DNA from: Ananas comosus
Taxonomy: Eukaryota > Streptophyta > Magnoliopsida > Poales > Bromeliaceae
Length of the DNA: 64,000 bases
Direction of reading: 5' to 3'
Assembly (NCBI RefSeq): GCF_001540865.1
Contig: NC_033623.1
Span: forward strand, 10,965,616 to 11,029,615
Part shown: piece after piece, positions 23,521 to 34,856 of the stretch
How positions within the stretch are numbered: the stretch's first letter is position 1
Layout: each line of letters starts with the position of its first letter
Made by a program: the position numbers and the translations under genes
The notes under the pieces: model-generated
The model's database searches: none
Told to the model about the DNA's origin: nothing
Seen by the model: the letters and a program-made list of their open reading frames with translations, nothing else

Positions 23521-24163
23521 ATTTGTTTCAGGTGAACAATGCTGCAATAGCAGGAGCCACAACAGACTATGAGGTGCTTAGGTCTAGTATTGTTAATAGC
23601 AAGGTAAAATTTTATCTTAAACTACTTAAGTTCAAGAGCCATGCACAGTCGATAGCGTAGATTTCCAGTTGAAAGATCTAACAATGTGTCCAAATGGTTA
23701 GATTTAATGCTTACTGTTCTCTTGTTATATCAGTGTATTTCAATTTTGTATCTCTTTCGGACGTCGCGCATTTTGTTGCATCACTAAACGTAGCTGAAAT
23801 TCGTGGATCGACGTCAGAGCCTGAAGAGTGAATTTATGAAACATTAATTGGCGCGAATTACATCAATTATGTTAGTGATGGAGTTAGCGAGAACACGTGA
23901 TTTCTTGTTATCTACTACTAATTTCGTTCTTCTCGTGAACTAGACGGGAGGAATACCCAACATCACGACTCAAGAGACCTACAAATGGGCAGAAGAATGT
24001 ATGGACACGAACTATTACGGAGTTAAGAGAGTAACAGAGACATTAATCCCTCGTCTTCTATCATCCGAGTCACCGAGGATCGTCAATGTTTCATCTCATT
24101 TTGGGAAGTTACAGGTATGAATCAACTCAAAATAATTTTCAGCAATACTGACATTTAGAAGTN

Positions 24164-24202
<39 letters not shown>

Positions 24203-25450
24203 ATTTGTTTCAGGTGAACAATGCTGCAATAGCAGGAGCCACAACAGACTTTGAGATGCTTAGGTCTTGTATTGTTAATAGCAAGGTAAAATTTTATCTT
24301 AAACTACTTAAGTTCAAGAAACATGACAAATATAGAGGGTGAGTACATGCGAGATTTGAATATGCACCCTTTTCGCCATGCACCGTCGATAGCGTAGATT
24401 TCGAGTTGAAAGATCTAACAATGTGTCCAAATGGTTAGATTTAATGCTTACTGCTCTCTTGTTATATCAGTGTATTTCAATTTTGTATCTCTTTCGGAAG
24501 TCGCGCATTTTGTTGTATTACTAAATGTAGCTGAAATTCGTGGATCGACGTCAGAGCCTGAAGAGTGAATTTATGATTTTCTGTTAAACATTAATTGGCG
24601 CGAATTACATCAATTATGTTAGTGGAGTTAGCGAGAACACGTGATTTCTTGTTATCTACTACTAATTTCATTCTTCTCGTGAACTAGACGAGAGAAATAC
24701 CCAACATCCCGACTCAAGAGACCTACAAATGGGCAGAAGAATGTTTGGACACGAACTATTACGGAGTTAAGAGAGTAACAGAGGCATTAATCCCTCGTCT
24801 TTTATCATCCGAGTCACCGAGGATCGTCAATGTTTCATCTTATTTTGGGAAGTTACAGGTACGAATCAACTCAAAGTAATTTTCAGCAATACTGACATTT
24901 AGAAGTACCAATTTCATTAAGTTCTTGTGGATATTAAGATAAATTTGAATATTTTCAATTATTATTTTGTACTTTTATCTGAATGTTCTGCTCTATTGTA
25001 ACAACTGTTTATATTCTGATGATGTTTTTCACTACTATTATAACCTGGTTCTTCTTGTAATTGTTTCAGTTCATTCCCAATGAGAGCGTCCGGAAAGAAA
25101 TGGATGACGTAGATCGCTTAACCGAGGAGAAAAACGATGAGATGGTTCGATCCTTCCTAAATGATTTCAAGGTAGGAGACTTGACGAAAAATAACTGGCC
25201 AACTACCTACTCGTCTTATATCATGTCTAAGGCGGCAATGGGTGCATATACGAGGATTATTGCGAAGAAATATCCCGCAATCTGTGCAAACTGTGTACAT
25301 CCAGGCTATGTGAAAACGGACATCAATGGAAATACGGGTACTATGCCCGTCGAAGAAGGCGCTAAGGGACCTGTAATGGCGGCTTTGCTTCCGCATGGTA
25401 GTCCTTCAGGGCTCTTTTATGATAAGACCGAAGTATCGTCCTTTATGTAA
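22108..25450 (+). CDS. SDR-3: salutaridine reductase / neomenthol dehydrogenase-like short-chain reductase
   Basis: Exons 22108-22151, 23086-23329, 23532-23603, 23944-24114 and 25070-25450 (TAA) join in frame to 303 residues, the usual size for this family. A second pair, 24214-24285 and 24688-24858, duplicates exons 3-4 after the N at 24163. Motifs: TGGNKGIG cofactor site (residues 20-27), NNAA (98-101), the Asn in MDTNYYG, catalytic Ser171 in NVSSHFG, and YIMSK with Tyr227 and Lys231. It is predicted to be a cytosolic NADPH-dependent reductase; no signal peptide is seen. Family members act on ketones of terpenoids and alkaloids or on general carbonyls; the substrate cannot be told from sequence. 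It is the only complete member of the cluster. If both exon pairs were spliced in, the frame would stay open, but the doubling is more likely an assembly effect. Confidence 0.85.
22385..22480 (+). mobile_element. LINE 3' tail in SDR-3 intron 1
   Basis: cttgaataaatgaagcaagt followed by a short T/A-rich end and an A run matches the 3' tails of the LINE pieces at 1071 and 15912. It is a severely 5'-truncated copy. Confidence 0.45.
23485..24907 (+). repeat. Direct repeat C: SDR-3 exons 3 and 4 present twice
   Basis: 23485-24162 and 24164-24907 are near copies, each with a TA tract, exon 3 (72 nt), intron, exon 4 (171 nt) and a donor site. They differ by scattered bases and a deletion of about 60 bp near 23640. 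The left copy ends at the N at the same point (acatttagaagt) where the right copy simply continues. This suggests two haplotype contigs left unmerged. Confidence 0.85.
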
Positions 25451-25967
25451 TGTTACAATATACTTCGTCGTGATAATAACTTGTTTTTCTCTTCGTGAAC
25501 TAGTTGGTAGAGATAATAATACTTGTACAAGTTGAAATTTGTACGAACTTGACGTATACCGTACCTGTGGTTTCCTTTGGTGTTTGCTATCTATATTTGC
25601 TTTGTAGAATTGAAAGAATGAACATTATGAAGCAAGTAACAGTGAGGTGAAAATTAGTCGCAGGAACGCAATCCTGTGTTATTTGTTGCCTCAATTAAAG
25701 GTCCATGAGCCATCTTTTCTCTCATAAACTCAAATTCTTAAGCTTTAACATGATTAAGAATGCGTCGCGAGCAACATTGCCAACTTTATTGTTGCACTAA
25801 TGTGTGAATGATAGTTAGTTATTTATTTCCCTTGATATAAATCTCACTTTTGTTGAAGCAAAGAATCAGCAAAAGGCTGGAGAAGCCAATGATTACATAG
25901 GCAAAAGAAAAGGTAAGGTAAAAAATTTGAAGGGAGAAAAAAAGTCTGAGCATAACCATAGGCCTTT
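25451..25967. other. Convergent gap between SDR-3 and the LIM gene
   Basis: Holds the 3' flanks of two convergent genes. No other feature was recognised. Confidence 0.5.
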
Positions 25968-27039
25968 TTATGACTCTTCCTGGTCCGGTGAGGGGTCTTC
26001 CGGTGCAGGATCTGCTTCAGCCCCCTCTGCGTCAGGCGCCGCGGCCTCGGTTGAGCTCTTCTTAGTGGAAGCAGTCTTGATCAAGTGGTTGTAGCTCCCT
26101 TTCTCCTTGAACAGCTGAGCAAAATGGTGCTTGCAGTAGAGAATGCCATCGAGAGCGGCGTAGGAAGAAGTCGTGAGCTGGCAGCCGCCGTGCGAGCACT
26201 TGAAGCAGGTCTTGTGGTATGACTCACCCTCCACAGTCAGCTAAAAAAGAAGAAGAGCTAAGATTATTTCTTATTATTGGTATAGGATGATAACAGACAC
26301 TTTTTATTTGTGTACCTTCTCCAAGGGGTATACTGTTTTCTTGCAGGTTGCACACTTATCTTGAGTGCCAGAGAACATGGAAGATAGCTTGCTCGGAGTC
26401 CTCGACTGCTTAAGATCGCGATAATATGAGAATAGATAGCAATTATATATTTCACCTACGGAAATAATATATCAAAGCTAGTTAAAAAGGTGTGGCAGAT
26501 AGAAGGTTGAATGTACCAGTTCATTTTGCTTGTCAGCAGACTTTCCACCTGAATCAAAGAACCAATTTGAAGGCATAAGCTCTTGAGATTTGAAAGATTA
26601 AAAAAAAAAAAATCAGAAAATAGTTTGAATTTAATGAAATTCACCTGCTGGAAATTTCTTAGAGAAGGAACCTGTTTCCTTGAAAAGCTGCTCAAAGTGG
26701 GGCTTGCAGTAGAGGACACCATCCATTGAAGAGTAGCTACACATCTGGAGATAAAACATGAATAAAAGTAACTCACTATTCTTTTTTCCTTTTTTTTTTT
26801 TGACATGTTCGCAGTTATTACTAGAATCTAAGATGTCGCAATCGAAAGTATACAAAACTGCAAAAAAAAAAAAAAAAAAAAAAAAAAACATTGCGGATAC
26901 GCACGGAAAGAGTTCCTTTGCAGTGGCTGCACTTGAAGCAGGTCTTGTGGTACGGGATCCCGTCGGCCGACAGGAGATCAATGAAATGCACCGTCTTGTC
27001 GCACGCCTTGCATTTGTCCTGCGTACCGCTGAACGACAT
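25968..27039 (-). CDS. WLIM2: Plant two-LIM-domain protein, WLIM2 type
   Basis: Exons in coding order: 27039-26905, 26744-26645, 26548-26517, 26405-26316 and 26240-25968, giving 209 residues. LIM1 has Cys10, Cys13, His31, Cys34, Cys37, Cys40, Cys58 and His61. LIM2 has Cys107, Cys110, His128, Cys131, Cys134, Cys139, Cys155 and His158, with the CSHGGC spacing typical of plant LIM2. All zinc ligands are present. The linker between domains has the usual FSGTQDKC restart. The tail is acidic and Ala/Pro/Glu-rich. Plant WLIM proteins bind and bundle actin filaments in the cytoplasm and also enter the nucleus. Sequence such as LLSADGIPYHK and KEKGSYNHLIK favours WLIM2 over WLIM1. Intron 1 holds a 27-A run near 26862-26888. 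The gene converges with SDR-3. Confidence 0.93.
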
Positions 27040-28389
27040 GATGGCGACTCAACCAACAACAACACTCCTGATCTTCTCAACACAACAAACAAGCCAACAG
27101 GATCAAGGTCGGAGCCTCAAAATCCGAATCCCTGATGTTGCTGCAGCTGTTTTGCAGTGCTCTATCAGCATAAGAGCTTGTGCATAAATAGAAGGATTGA
27201 TTGCCTCTCTCTGTCCAAAATGCGTTTAACAGCAGATATAAGGGAAGAGAGGGGAGGAAAAGGAAATGCAAAGGTGAAGACTTTAAAGCATGAGGCCCAA
27301 AAACTATGAGGTGGTGAGGGAGAGGTGGGGGTTGGGGAGGAAAGATAGGAGATGCATGAGCTCTCTTAACCGCAAAGACCAAGTCAAGCAGGTGGAAGGG
27401 TAAGGAGTGGTTTTTGCAAATCCTACTTGTTTTAGGAATTTGCTGCTGCATGAACCCAGGTTACCATGTTCGCCGCGGACCACACCAATCAGAAGATAAT
27501 CTATACCTCGAAATGAGGAGAACTTTTACCTGCGCCTGGTCTGCCATGTGAGCCGCGCGCCTTACACTAGTTGTCACTTAACATCTACTCTTTCATTATA
27601 TTCAGATTGCACATTGTTGAAACAATCTTCATTTGCGACACTTTATACGATTAATACAGCTAATACAAAGAGCGAAAATCATAGTTACAAATAATTGTCC
27701 TGCAAATTCTGAATCTTTGGCATAGTTTTGTTGCTTTTTTACTTCCAAACTTCTATTTGACAGTCAAATCTGTATCTGTGGTTGTGATGACTCTCAGAAA
27801 AATTACTTGCACAATTTTTCATCATGTAGACTGAAGATAGAGACAAAACACACAAAAACATGCACTGGCGCACAAGCACATACTCATAGAGAGGAAATCA
27901 TTCCTCTCTCCAGTATCATCGGCATCATCCTACCAATTTCATCTTGAATAATCTGTTTCTTTTATCTGATCAAACAACAATCTGATCTCATTCAAGGGCT
28001 CACCGACGGCTGATCTGGTCGGAGAGAGCTTTAGTTGTCGCATACTGAATAATACTTGCACGGTGCACCAAATGCGCAGATCACTGTGTAAGCATGCCTG
28101 TGCTAGAATATAGTGCTCAGATCACTTCCTCTGCTTGAGAATTGGAAAGGTTCAAAAGAATATCATGCTTGCTATGTTTATGATTCAACAGACACAATCA
28201 CATCAACAGAAGGAGAAAAAGGGAAGGGCAAGCACATGCGCATGGATAAGCCATCCATATTATTAAAAAATTCATAACACATCATAATGTTATGTCGAAT
28301 TACATGGCCTACCTTCTAATATCTACATAACCTTCTGTTTATTCCGGGCATATGTTGAAAGCATAGCCGGGCATAGAAACCATGCATAA
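27040..28389. other. Intergenic: LIM gene promoter side and 3' flank of the AtuA-like gene
   Basis: About 145 bp upstream of the LIM start, the minus strand reads ctatttatg at about 27183-27191, a possible TATA box. Toward 28389 lies the 3' flank of the next minus-strand gene. No other gene was found. Confidence 0.4.
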
Positions 28390-31300
28390 TCAAGGAGGCA
28401 AAACAACTTCTTGGCTTAAGATAAGATCAGACACGGTCTTCCCGTGCCGATCTATTCTTCTAGAACAATTAACTCCTCCGTCCAGAATATTCTGGACCAC
28501 AACATTTAGAGAGTGGATGCCCGGAGCTTCGTAGATCTCCACCCTCACCTGCTTGAGGCGATCTTCACTTTGCTGAATTTTATGTTCAGAAAACAGAGAA
28601 GCATCGAGGAGAGCCGAAACAACATTCTGCACCCAATCTGGTGTGACCACCTTTTTAAGCCTCTCAAGATCAGTAGGAAAGTGAGGAATTAAAGAAAAGT
28701 TCAAGTCATTTCCTTTGTCGCCAGTCCTACTATGGGCTACTTGATAGAGAGCAATCCTCTTGTTTGCTGGGGCAGCAGCAGATGCTACTGGCGGAAGCAC
28801 TTTTCTGTATAGATGATTGCCCCCTGGAGTAGATGATTTGCTATCTTGTTCCATGATGAGGATTTGAACTCTAGTCTCATCCACGTCATTGTGGTTTTGC
28901 TGATCCAGAATGTTTGTCCGTTTCATATTCGCTCGCCAGAAAACATTTTCCCTATCGACCTAGGCATAATAAAAGCATTTGGATATGATTAGTCTCTGTT
29001 GATTAGCATTAAGAAACAAAGATCATTTACCAATAATGAGATTGAAAAGGCATTGTACTTCAATGATCCTAGAATATTAATCAGAATTATCAAACTATTA
29101 TACTGCTATCTCCAGGTATTCTATGTATCGCAAGGAAAAAAGCATCACTGCGGCATAACATGAAAACTCTACAATCATTCGAGACAAAAAGGCAAAACCT
29201 ATTATGTTTTAAATCCATACTGATGTTAGAAAAGCGCACAATTTCATTATGTTCTGTCAATCAAGAAATCATGCCTGAACCAGAAAAAAATCAGATGAAA
29301 ATTTTATCACATAAACAAGTTGTCTCTAGTGAAGAGGCAGTGACAAACGGTAGACATTTTCCTCATACTAATAGTTTCTAAATCACTTGCCAGGAGAACA
29401 AATGAGATACTTCTTTTTCAGTCAAAATGATTACCATACCAGTTCTTTTTGAAGAATCGTCTCTTTCTTGTGTTCGGTGCTGCATTTAGGGGAAAAAGAA
29501 CTCAGAAATACTATTAACCGGCAATTAAAAGAAATGAACAGAATTCAGCCAGTATGTTAGAGCAATTCAATCATAAGTTCCATGCATTCCATTTACACAA
29601 AAATGGACGAGGGGCACTCAGTAATCTCTACCTAATACCGCCACCACCAGCTGGTCCATTTGTGTAGAGAGCTATGAACTCTTCGGTAAAGCGAATAGCA
29701 TGCTCCTCGAGCTCAAACAAACCATCCATTCTAAGTCTAACATCCAAAACTTCTTCTGTTGATGAAGTGTCTTTATCAATCTTTCCAGTTTTCAGGCTGT
29801 CATATCCAACAACGTAAGAGATCATATGATCTTTAACTCCTGGTACTGCTTCTTCCATCCATGATCTAACCTAAAAGGAACATAGGCATGTATTACCTTA
29901 CCTTATAGGTGGATTACTAAAATGATAACTTATAAGCGCAATATTTAGCTTTGCCCATACTCTGCGTCTCTGAAGGCTATGCATGATAGGGAGATGATGC
30001 AAAGGAAGTCACAAAACAAATGCTCATCTTCAGAACAATTAAACGGAATAAGATAATGCTAAGAACAATAGCTTATTCAAGTTTATGATGAGCTCACGCA
30101 CCAGATATTCTGCAGCTTGAGCACGCCTTACGCATCCAGGTCCTCCATAGGAGATCTCTCCCCAACCTTTCCATCCACAATCCTGAAGGACATTTTACAA
30201 CTATATTGTCATGAAGTTTCAAAAGCCAGGTACTGTGGCATTACATCATAATAAACTTCAGAGGTCAATATTTTCAAATGATATCTTAGTGAAAGAAAAT
30301 GTGCAGTGTAATGTATCTGATTCATTAAGATTTCAGATAAATAAAATTCAGAGGATTTGGACATCTTTGAAAGTCAACAATGAGCTGATGAGGATGTTAG
30401 ATCCAACAAAAAAAAAGAAAAGAAAAAAAGATCCATATTGTCAATGTTAGAAATGACAACCTGGGTGAATCTTTCAAGCAGAAAGAATGGACAAAATCCT
30501 ATTAACAAACATAATTTGTACTTACTTCCTCTCCAAAATTATACTTGCACTTTCAATTTCCCATACCGTCAGCTAGAGTTTATCAAAGAATCAACAGTAC
30601 AATTTCGCCAAGCAATTATGGCTAACAAAATTTCCAGACGATCTAAATACCTTAGTTAATGATTGCTTTCTTTCATGTCATCCCACAATTGGGTTCAAAC
30701 ACCTGAATTTAGTGTACCATTTTTAGAAGTAAACCAAGCAATATTTCTTGTAGTTATCACATATTAAACTTTGTGATATCTCTCCACATTCTAATACGCT
30801 TATTGTTGTTCTCTAGTATAAATATTTTCCCAATAAAACTTCTAATAAATATGAATCACAAGTTAACTGAAAAAGGTACCTCTATCACAGAAAAGAAGTA
30901 TCATCACAGCGATAACATAACATCAATTGTTATTTACTATTCATTACAATTATAAAGCATGGCGTACCATTGGAACTAACTGCAGAAGTTTTTCAGGGAA
31001 AAGTACACTTGACGGCTTTGCCCCAATGCACACAACTCTGTCATTTGATATTGGGCGGAAGTTCACATTACTCAAATCTATAGCCTGATTAAGAACATTT
31101 TAGTAGCAATTCTAACTACAAGATTCAACTAAAGAGAAAAATTGGCATTTGACCTCACCAAATCAGGAGTAATGTACCGTCCAGGATCTCCAACTTCATA
31201 CAGAAGCTGCTCTGCACAAGTGCTGAAGTTTAAAACACCTCCACTCCCATCTGCTTTTGCTACATATACTTCCCCCTTGAAGCTTACTTCAGCAAATGGG

Positions 31301-33750
31301 AGAGATAAATCTAGAAGCTGTTCAAAAGGAAAATCACGGTGCGTATCTCCTGCTTATTTTTGAATACATAGATTGCACTATTAGCATTGCACCATTAGCA
31401 CACTGTAGAAAGATAAATATACGTAGAGGAAGTAAATATTTGTCTTAGTTACACCATTTGTACCTGGATGCATGAAGTATCCTCCTGTAAGTTGACAACC
31501 ACACTCTAAAAGATGACCAGCTAAAGAGCCTTGGGCCAGTTGTTCATAGTCATTCCAGTTCCAACCTAATTCGTAGACCTTGTTATGACAAATAACATGA
31601 GTATTTCACTGACTAGTATGTGTTTATTAGTAACTTAGGTTTACATACTTTAGCCCAGGTAATCAAAGGCCCATTACATCAAGTTGCCACCACTGGTGGA
31701 CTAGACTTGTAAGCACCCCTAACATTTTCTTATGCAGCACAATTCGGGCATGACGCAAGAAGAAGAGATATGGAACTCCTGAGATAAGATGTCATGTCCC
31801 TTTCAAAAGCACGACCAAGTAGCAATACAAAACGCTACATTTCTCACTGCCATTAATTATCTATGATATGTAGAGGCTTCTAGATGAATAGAAAACAGTG
31901 AAATCATCATGCAAAAGTATCCAGAAAAACTGATCCCAGAAAATAAAATAAAATAAAGTAGTGCCATCAACTTCCAGATTTAACACAGGAAATGGCTTTA
32001 TTTCTATCAAAAGTTTGCAAACAATTCATCTACATAATTTACAATACAACAAACAAGGAAAAGAAAAATTTAACAGCTGAAAAATATAAAATATGTACAA
32101 GCTTAAGAATTGATATGATTAACTTACCATTGGAGCTAGGAAGAGTGCAGCATCAGCAACTCGGGAGGTGATGACTACATGTGGTTTGTACTTCTCTAGG
32201 CAATAAGCAATAGGAGCTGCTCCCAGGTAGGTACTCTTGCCCTTCGCATAAAAGAAGATGAAACATAAGGGCAATGGTTGCCGAAAAAATTGACACGGCA
32301 TATTCTGCTTGAAAATATTCACTAATGATGTCTAGCAGCCTAGCAGTGTTATCGCTGATCGACTAAAGCATAAACAAATATTGCCATAACTTGAAAAATA
32401 AATCATACATTAAGGAGATCAGGATTTACCTCTCTTAATTTTGTAGATCCTTCAGATGACTGAGGATATTCTGCAAAAATAGAAAATCCGGTTAAAGCAG
32501 TCACAGGAAAAATCACTTGACTCCTCGAATAATAAAATTCAGATGCAAAGAGCTGTCCAACAAAAAATTGGAATGAGAGAGAGAGAGAGAGAGAAAGTAG
32601 CTTTGAGCTACTTTCTATCGATGTTTTCTGTTTGCTTAAAGGGACCAGCGTCCTGGCTTGCTACCGAAGGCCAAGTTGAGCCGAGTCACGTTCGAAATAG
32701 CGGGAGGCCGGGTTGGGCTGAGTTATGTTCAAAGTGACGTGAGGCTGGTGGGGCCGAGTCGCAATCGAGAACCATGGGTGCTGTGTCTGTACGCTTTAAG
32801 TGAATTTGATTGCATATTTTTAATAGCTCGAGCTTTTGAGAGTAATGACTAGCGCCAACGATCCGACATTTTCTTGTTTGAAAGTCTTACCAGATTTTGC
32901 AAGAGGAACTTCATGAGCTACCGAGACAGTTATTTCGAGTCCTAGATTGCACGCAACATCTAGCACTTCTTTCTGCGCACCGAGCGGGTCCACTTTCAAT
33001 CAAGAGTGCATACAGGGAAAAAGAAATATCGATCAGAAAACAATGGCTTCTGGAACAAAACAATCAAAATCGAGAAGATTATTACCTGCACCCATATTGG
33101 TAATTATACAGACTCCTCGCTCCACCGCCAAAGGTAGAAGCAGTGTCATCCACTCACTTACTGCAAAGTTACATAATTCACAGCATAAGTATAGATGGAA
33201 CTAGCATCAGAAATGATCCGAACAATAACTAATGATATATTTCAATGAACCCCGATAAACCAAGCTTTATATTAAGTATGTATATGTCTGCAAATAAATT
33301 TGCAACATAAAAAGCGTCAATTGATCAATGAAAAACTTTTAACATGCAAAAATATTAAGAATTTAATTGATCAAGTCATAAAATGAGTGAAACGGCGTAC
33401 TTCGAGGGTCGAACCCTTTTCCGCCGGACATCATTACTTTGTACCGATCGGCCAGCGTCCGCTCGGCCAGGCATTCAAGAACAAGGTAGTCGAGTTCTTT
33501 GACTCTTTGAAGCAATTTAAGCGCCGCCGAAGGCCGATCCCCGCCGAATCCTGCTCCGCAACCAACATAAACCCTATCCTTGTGCCTCTGAGGATCATTT
33601 CTCTACCAAATTAAAAAGATAACAATAACAATAAGTGATTAAATTAGGGTTTTTCTTGTTTCAATCAGAAGCAGAACACAATTAGCAACATAGAGAGAGC
33701 ATCATGCTTACCAGTTTGATCTCGCAATTGAAGAGCTCGTCTTTATCCAT
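28390..33750 (-). CDS. AtuA-like (DUF1446) family protein
   Basis: Fourteen exons by GT-AG sites and phase: 33750-33712, 33602-33401, 33160-33086, 32992-32891, 32470-32430, 32362-32297, 32241-32128, 31578-31464, 31349-31159, 31084-30968, 30182-30102, 29870-29632, 29479-29440 and 28959-28390, giving about 663 residues. The N-terminal part (YVGCGAGFGGDRPSAALKLL, ITNMGAVDP, VVITSRVADAALFLAP) matches the acyclic terpene utilisation AtuA N-terminal family. The last exon (residues about 560-660) carries HSRTGDKGNDLNFSLIP, the mark of the AtuA C-terminal ferredoxin-like domain. In bacteria AtuA belongs to a citronellol/geraniol breakdown cluster. The plant role is not established, and I make no claim on the reaction. 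No transit peptide is obvious. The intron between exons 6 and 7 would be only 55 nt, so that boundary is the least certain. An intron at 32471-32890 holds repeat family B. Confidence 0.88.
32633..32870 (+). repeat. Dispersed repeat family B, copy 2 (in an intron)
   Basis: Diverged copy of 7741-7970. It lies in intron 4 of the AtuA-like gene, antisense to it, and ends gccaacgatccgac. A (GA)n tract at about 32577-32594 precedes it. Confidence 0.6.
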
Positions 33751-33893
33751 TCGATCTTACAGCTCACAATACACAAAAGATTCGTAGTAAAGACCCACCA
33801 ACAACAGATATTTAACAAAAAAAAAAAATTTAAAAAACTAATGTCTCAAAGAGTAGTTCATTGTAGTTGAATAAATGATGATGATGACGATGA
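33751..33893. promoter_or_regulatory. 5' flank of the AtuA-like gene
   Basis: This short stretch separates the minus-strand start from a TAA microsatellite packed with foldback elements, so the core promoter is either here or inside repeats. No clear TATA box was fixed. Confidence 0.3.
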
Positions 33894-34404
33894 TAATAAT
33901 AATAATAATAATAAGGGAAAACTTCAAAAACCTCCCTGTGGTTTCGCACTTTTTTATTTTAAACCACAGGATACTAAAATAAAAAAGTGAGAAACCACAG
34001 GGAGGTTTTTGAAGTTTTCCCTAATAATAATAATAATAATAAGGGAAAACTTCAAAAACCTCCCTGTGGTTTCGCACTTTTTTATTTTAGTATCCTGTGG
34101 TTTGAAGTGTATCAAATTAGTACCCTGTGGTTTCTCACTTTATCACTTTAGTACCTTGTGATTTAAAAAACTATAGGGTACTAACTTGATACAAAATTAA
34201 AACCACAGGATACTAAAGTGATAAAGTGCAAAACCACAGGGTACTAACTTGATACACTTTAAACCACAGGGTACTTAAGTGATAAAGTGAGAAACCACGG
34301 AGTACTAACTTGATACATTTTAAACCACAGGGTACTAAAGTGAAAAAGTGTGAAACCACAAGGGGGGTTTTTGAAGTTTTCCCTAATAATAATAATAATA
34401 ATAA
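33894..34404. repeat. Two foldback elements separated by exact (TAA)7 tracts
   Basis: (TAA)7 at 33894-33914, element 33915-34021, (TAA)7 at 34022-34042, element 34043-34383, (TAA)7 at 34384-34404. Each element starts gggaaaacttcaaaaacc and ends tttttgaagttttccc, a terminal inverted repeat of at least 16 bp. The first is a 107-bp near-perfect hairpin. The second is a longer member with extra inner blocks. All three tracts are exactly 21 bp. Confidence 0.9.
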
Positions 34405-34856
34405 AGGGCAATTACTTATATATTTTCAAAAAGTTTCTGAATTTTTTATTTACTCTTTACATTTTTACTTATTTCAAATATATTACTAGAGTTAAATTAT
34501 GTTAATGAATTGTTAACAATAGTTGTTATCTAAAAATATCCTTTCACCGGCACTAATTTTTCTTATTTGTCCTTAAATTAGGGATACAAAAAGTATTTTA
34601 ATTTTTTAGTTTTTTAAATATACCCTTCTATCATCACTAATATTTCTTATTTGTCTTTAAGTTAAGGATAAAAGAGGCATTTTAATTTTTTTAAATTCTA
34701 GATATTTAACCCATATTTAACCTAAATTAGTTTAACGGGTGGTAATTATATAAATACTTTAGAATAACGGAGAAATATACGAGAAATATATTGAAAAGAA
34801 GGGAAAAAAAAAAGATATTTCTAAAATTTGGAGGGATATATATAGATAATTATCCC
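34405..34856. mobile_element. MITE with ends AGGGCAATTA / TAATTATCCC
   Basis: It starts agggcaattacttatatatt and ends tatatatagataattatccc, inverted ends, then meets a further TAA tract. A relative lies at 63412-63922 with the same inner blocks (tttcttatttgyccttaa-like). Non-coding. Confidence 0.6.

Noticed and set aside
26758..27135. Open frames on + over the LIM gene start
   Set aside because: Antisense to LIM exon 1 and through a poly(A/T) run; the minus-strand exons carry the full zinc-ligand pattern.
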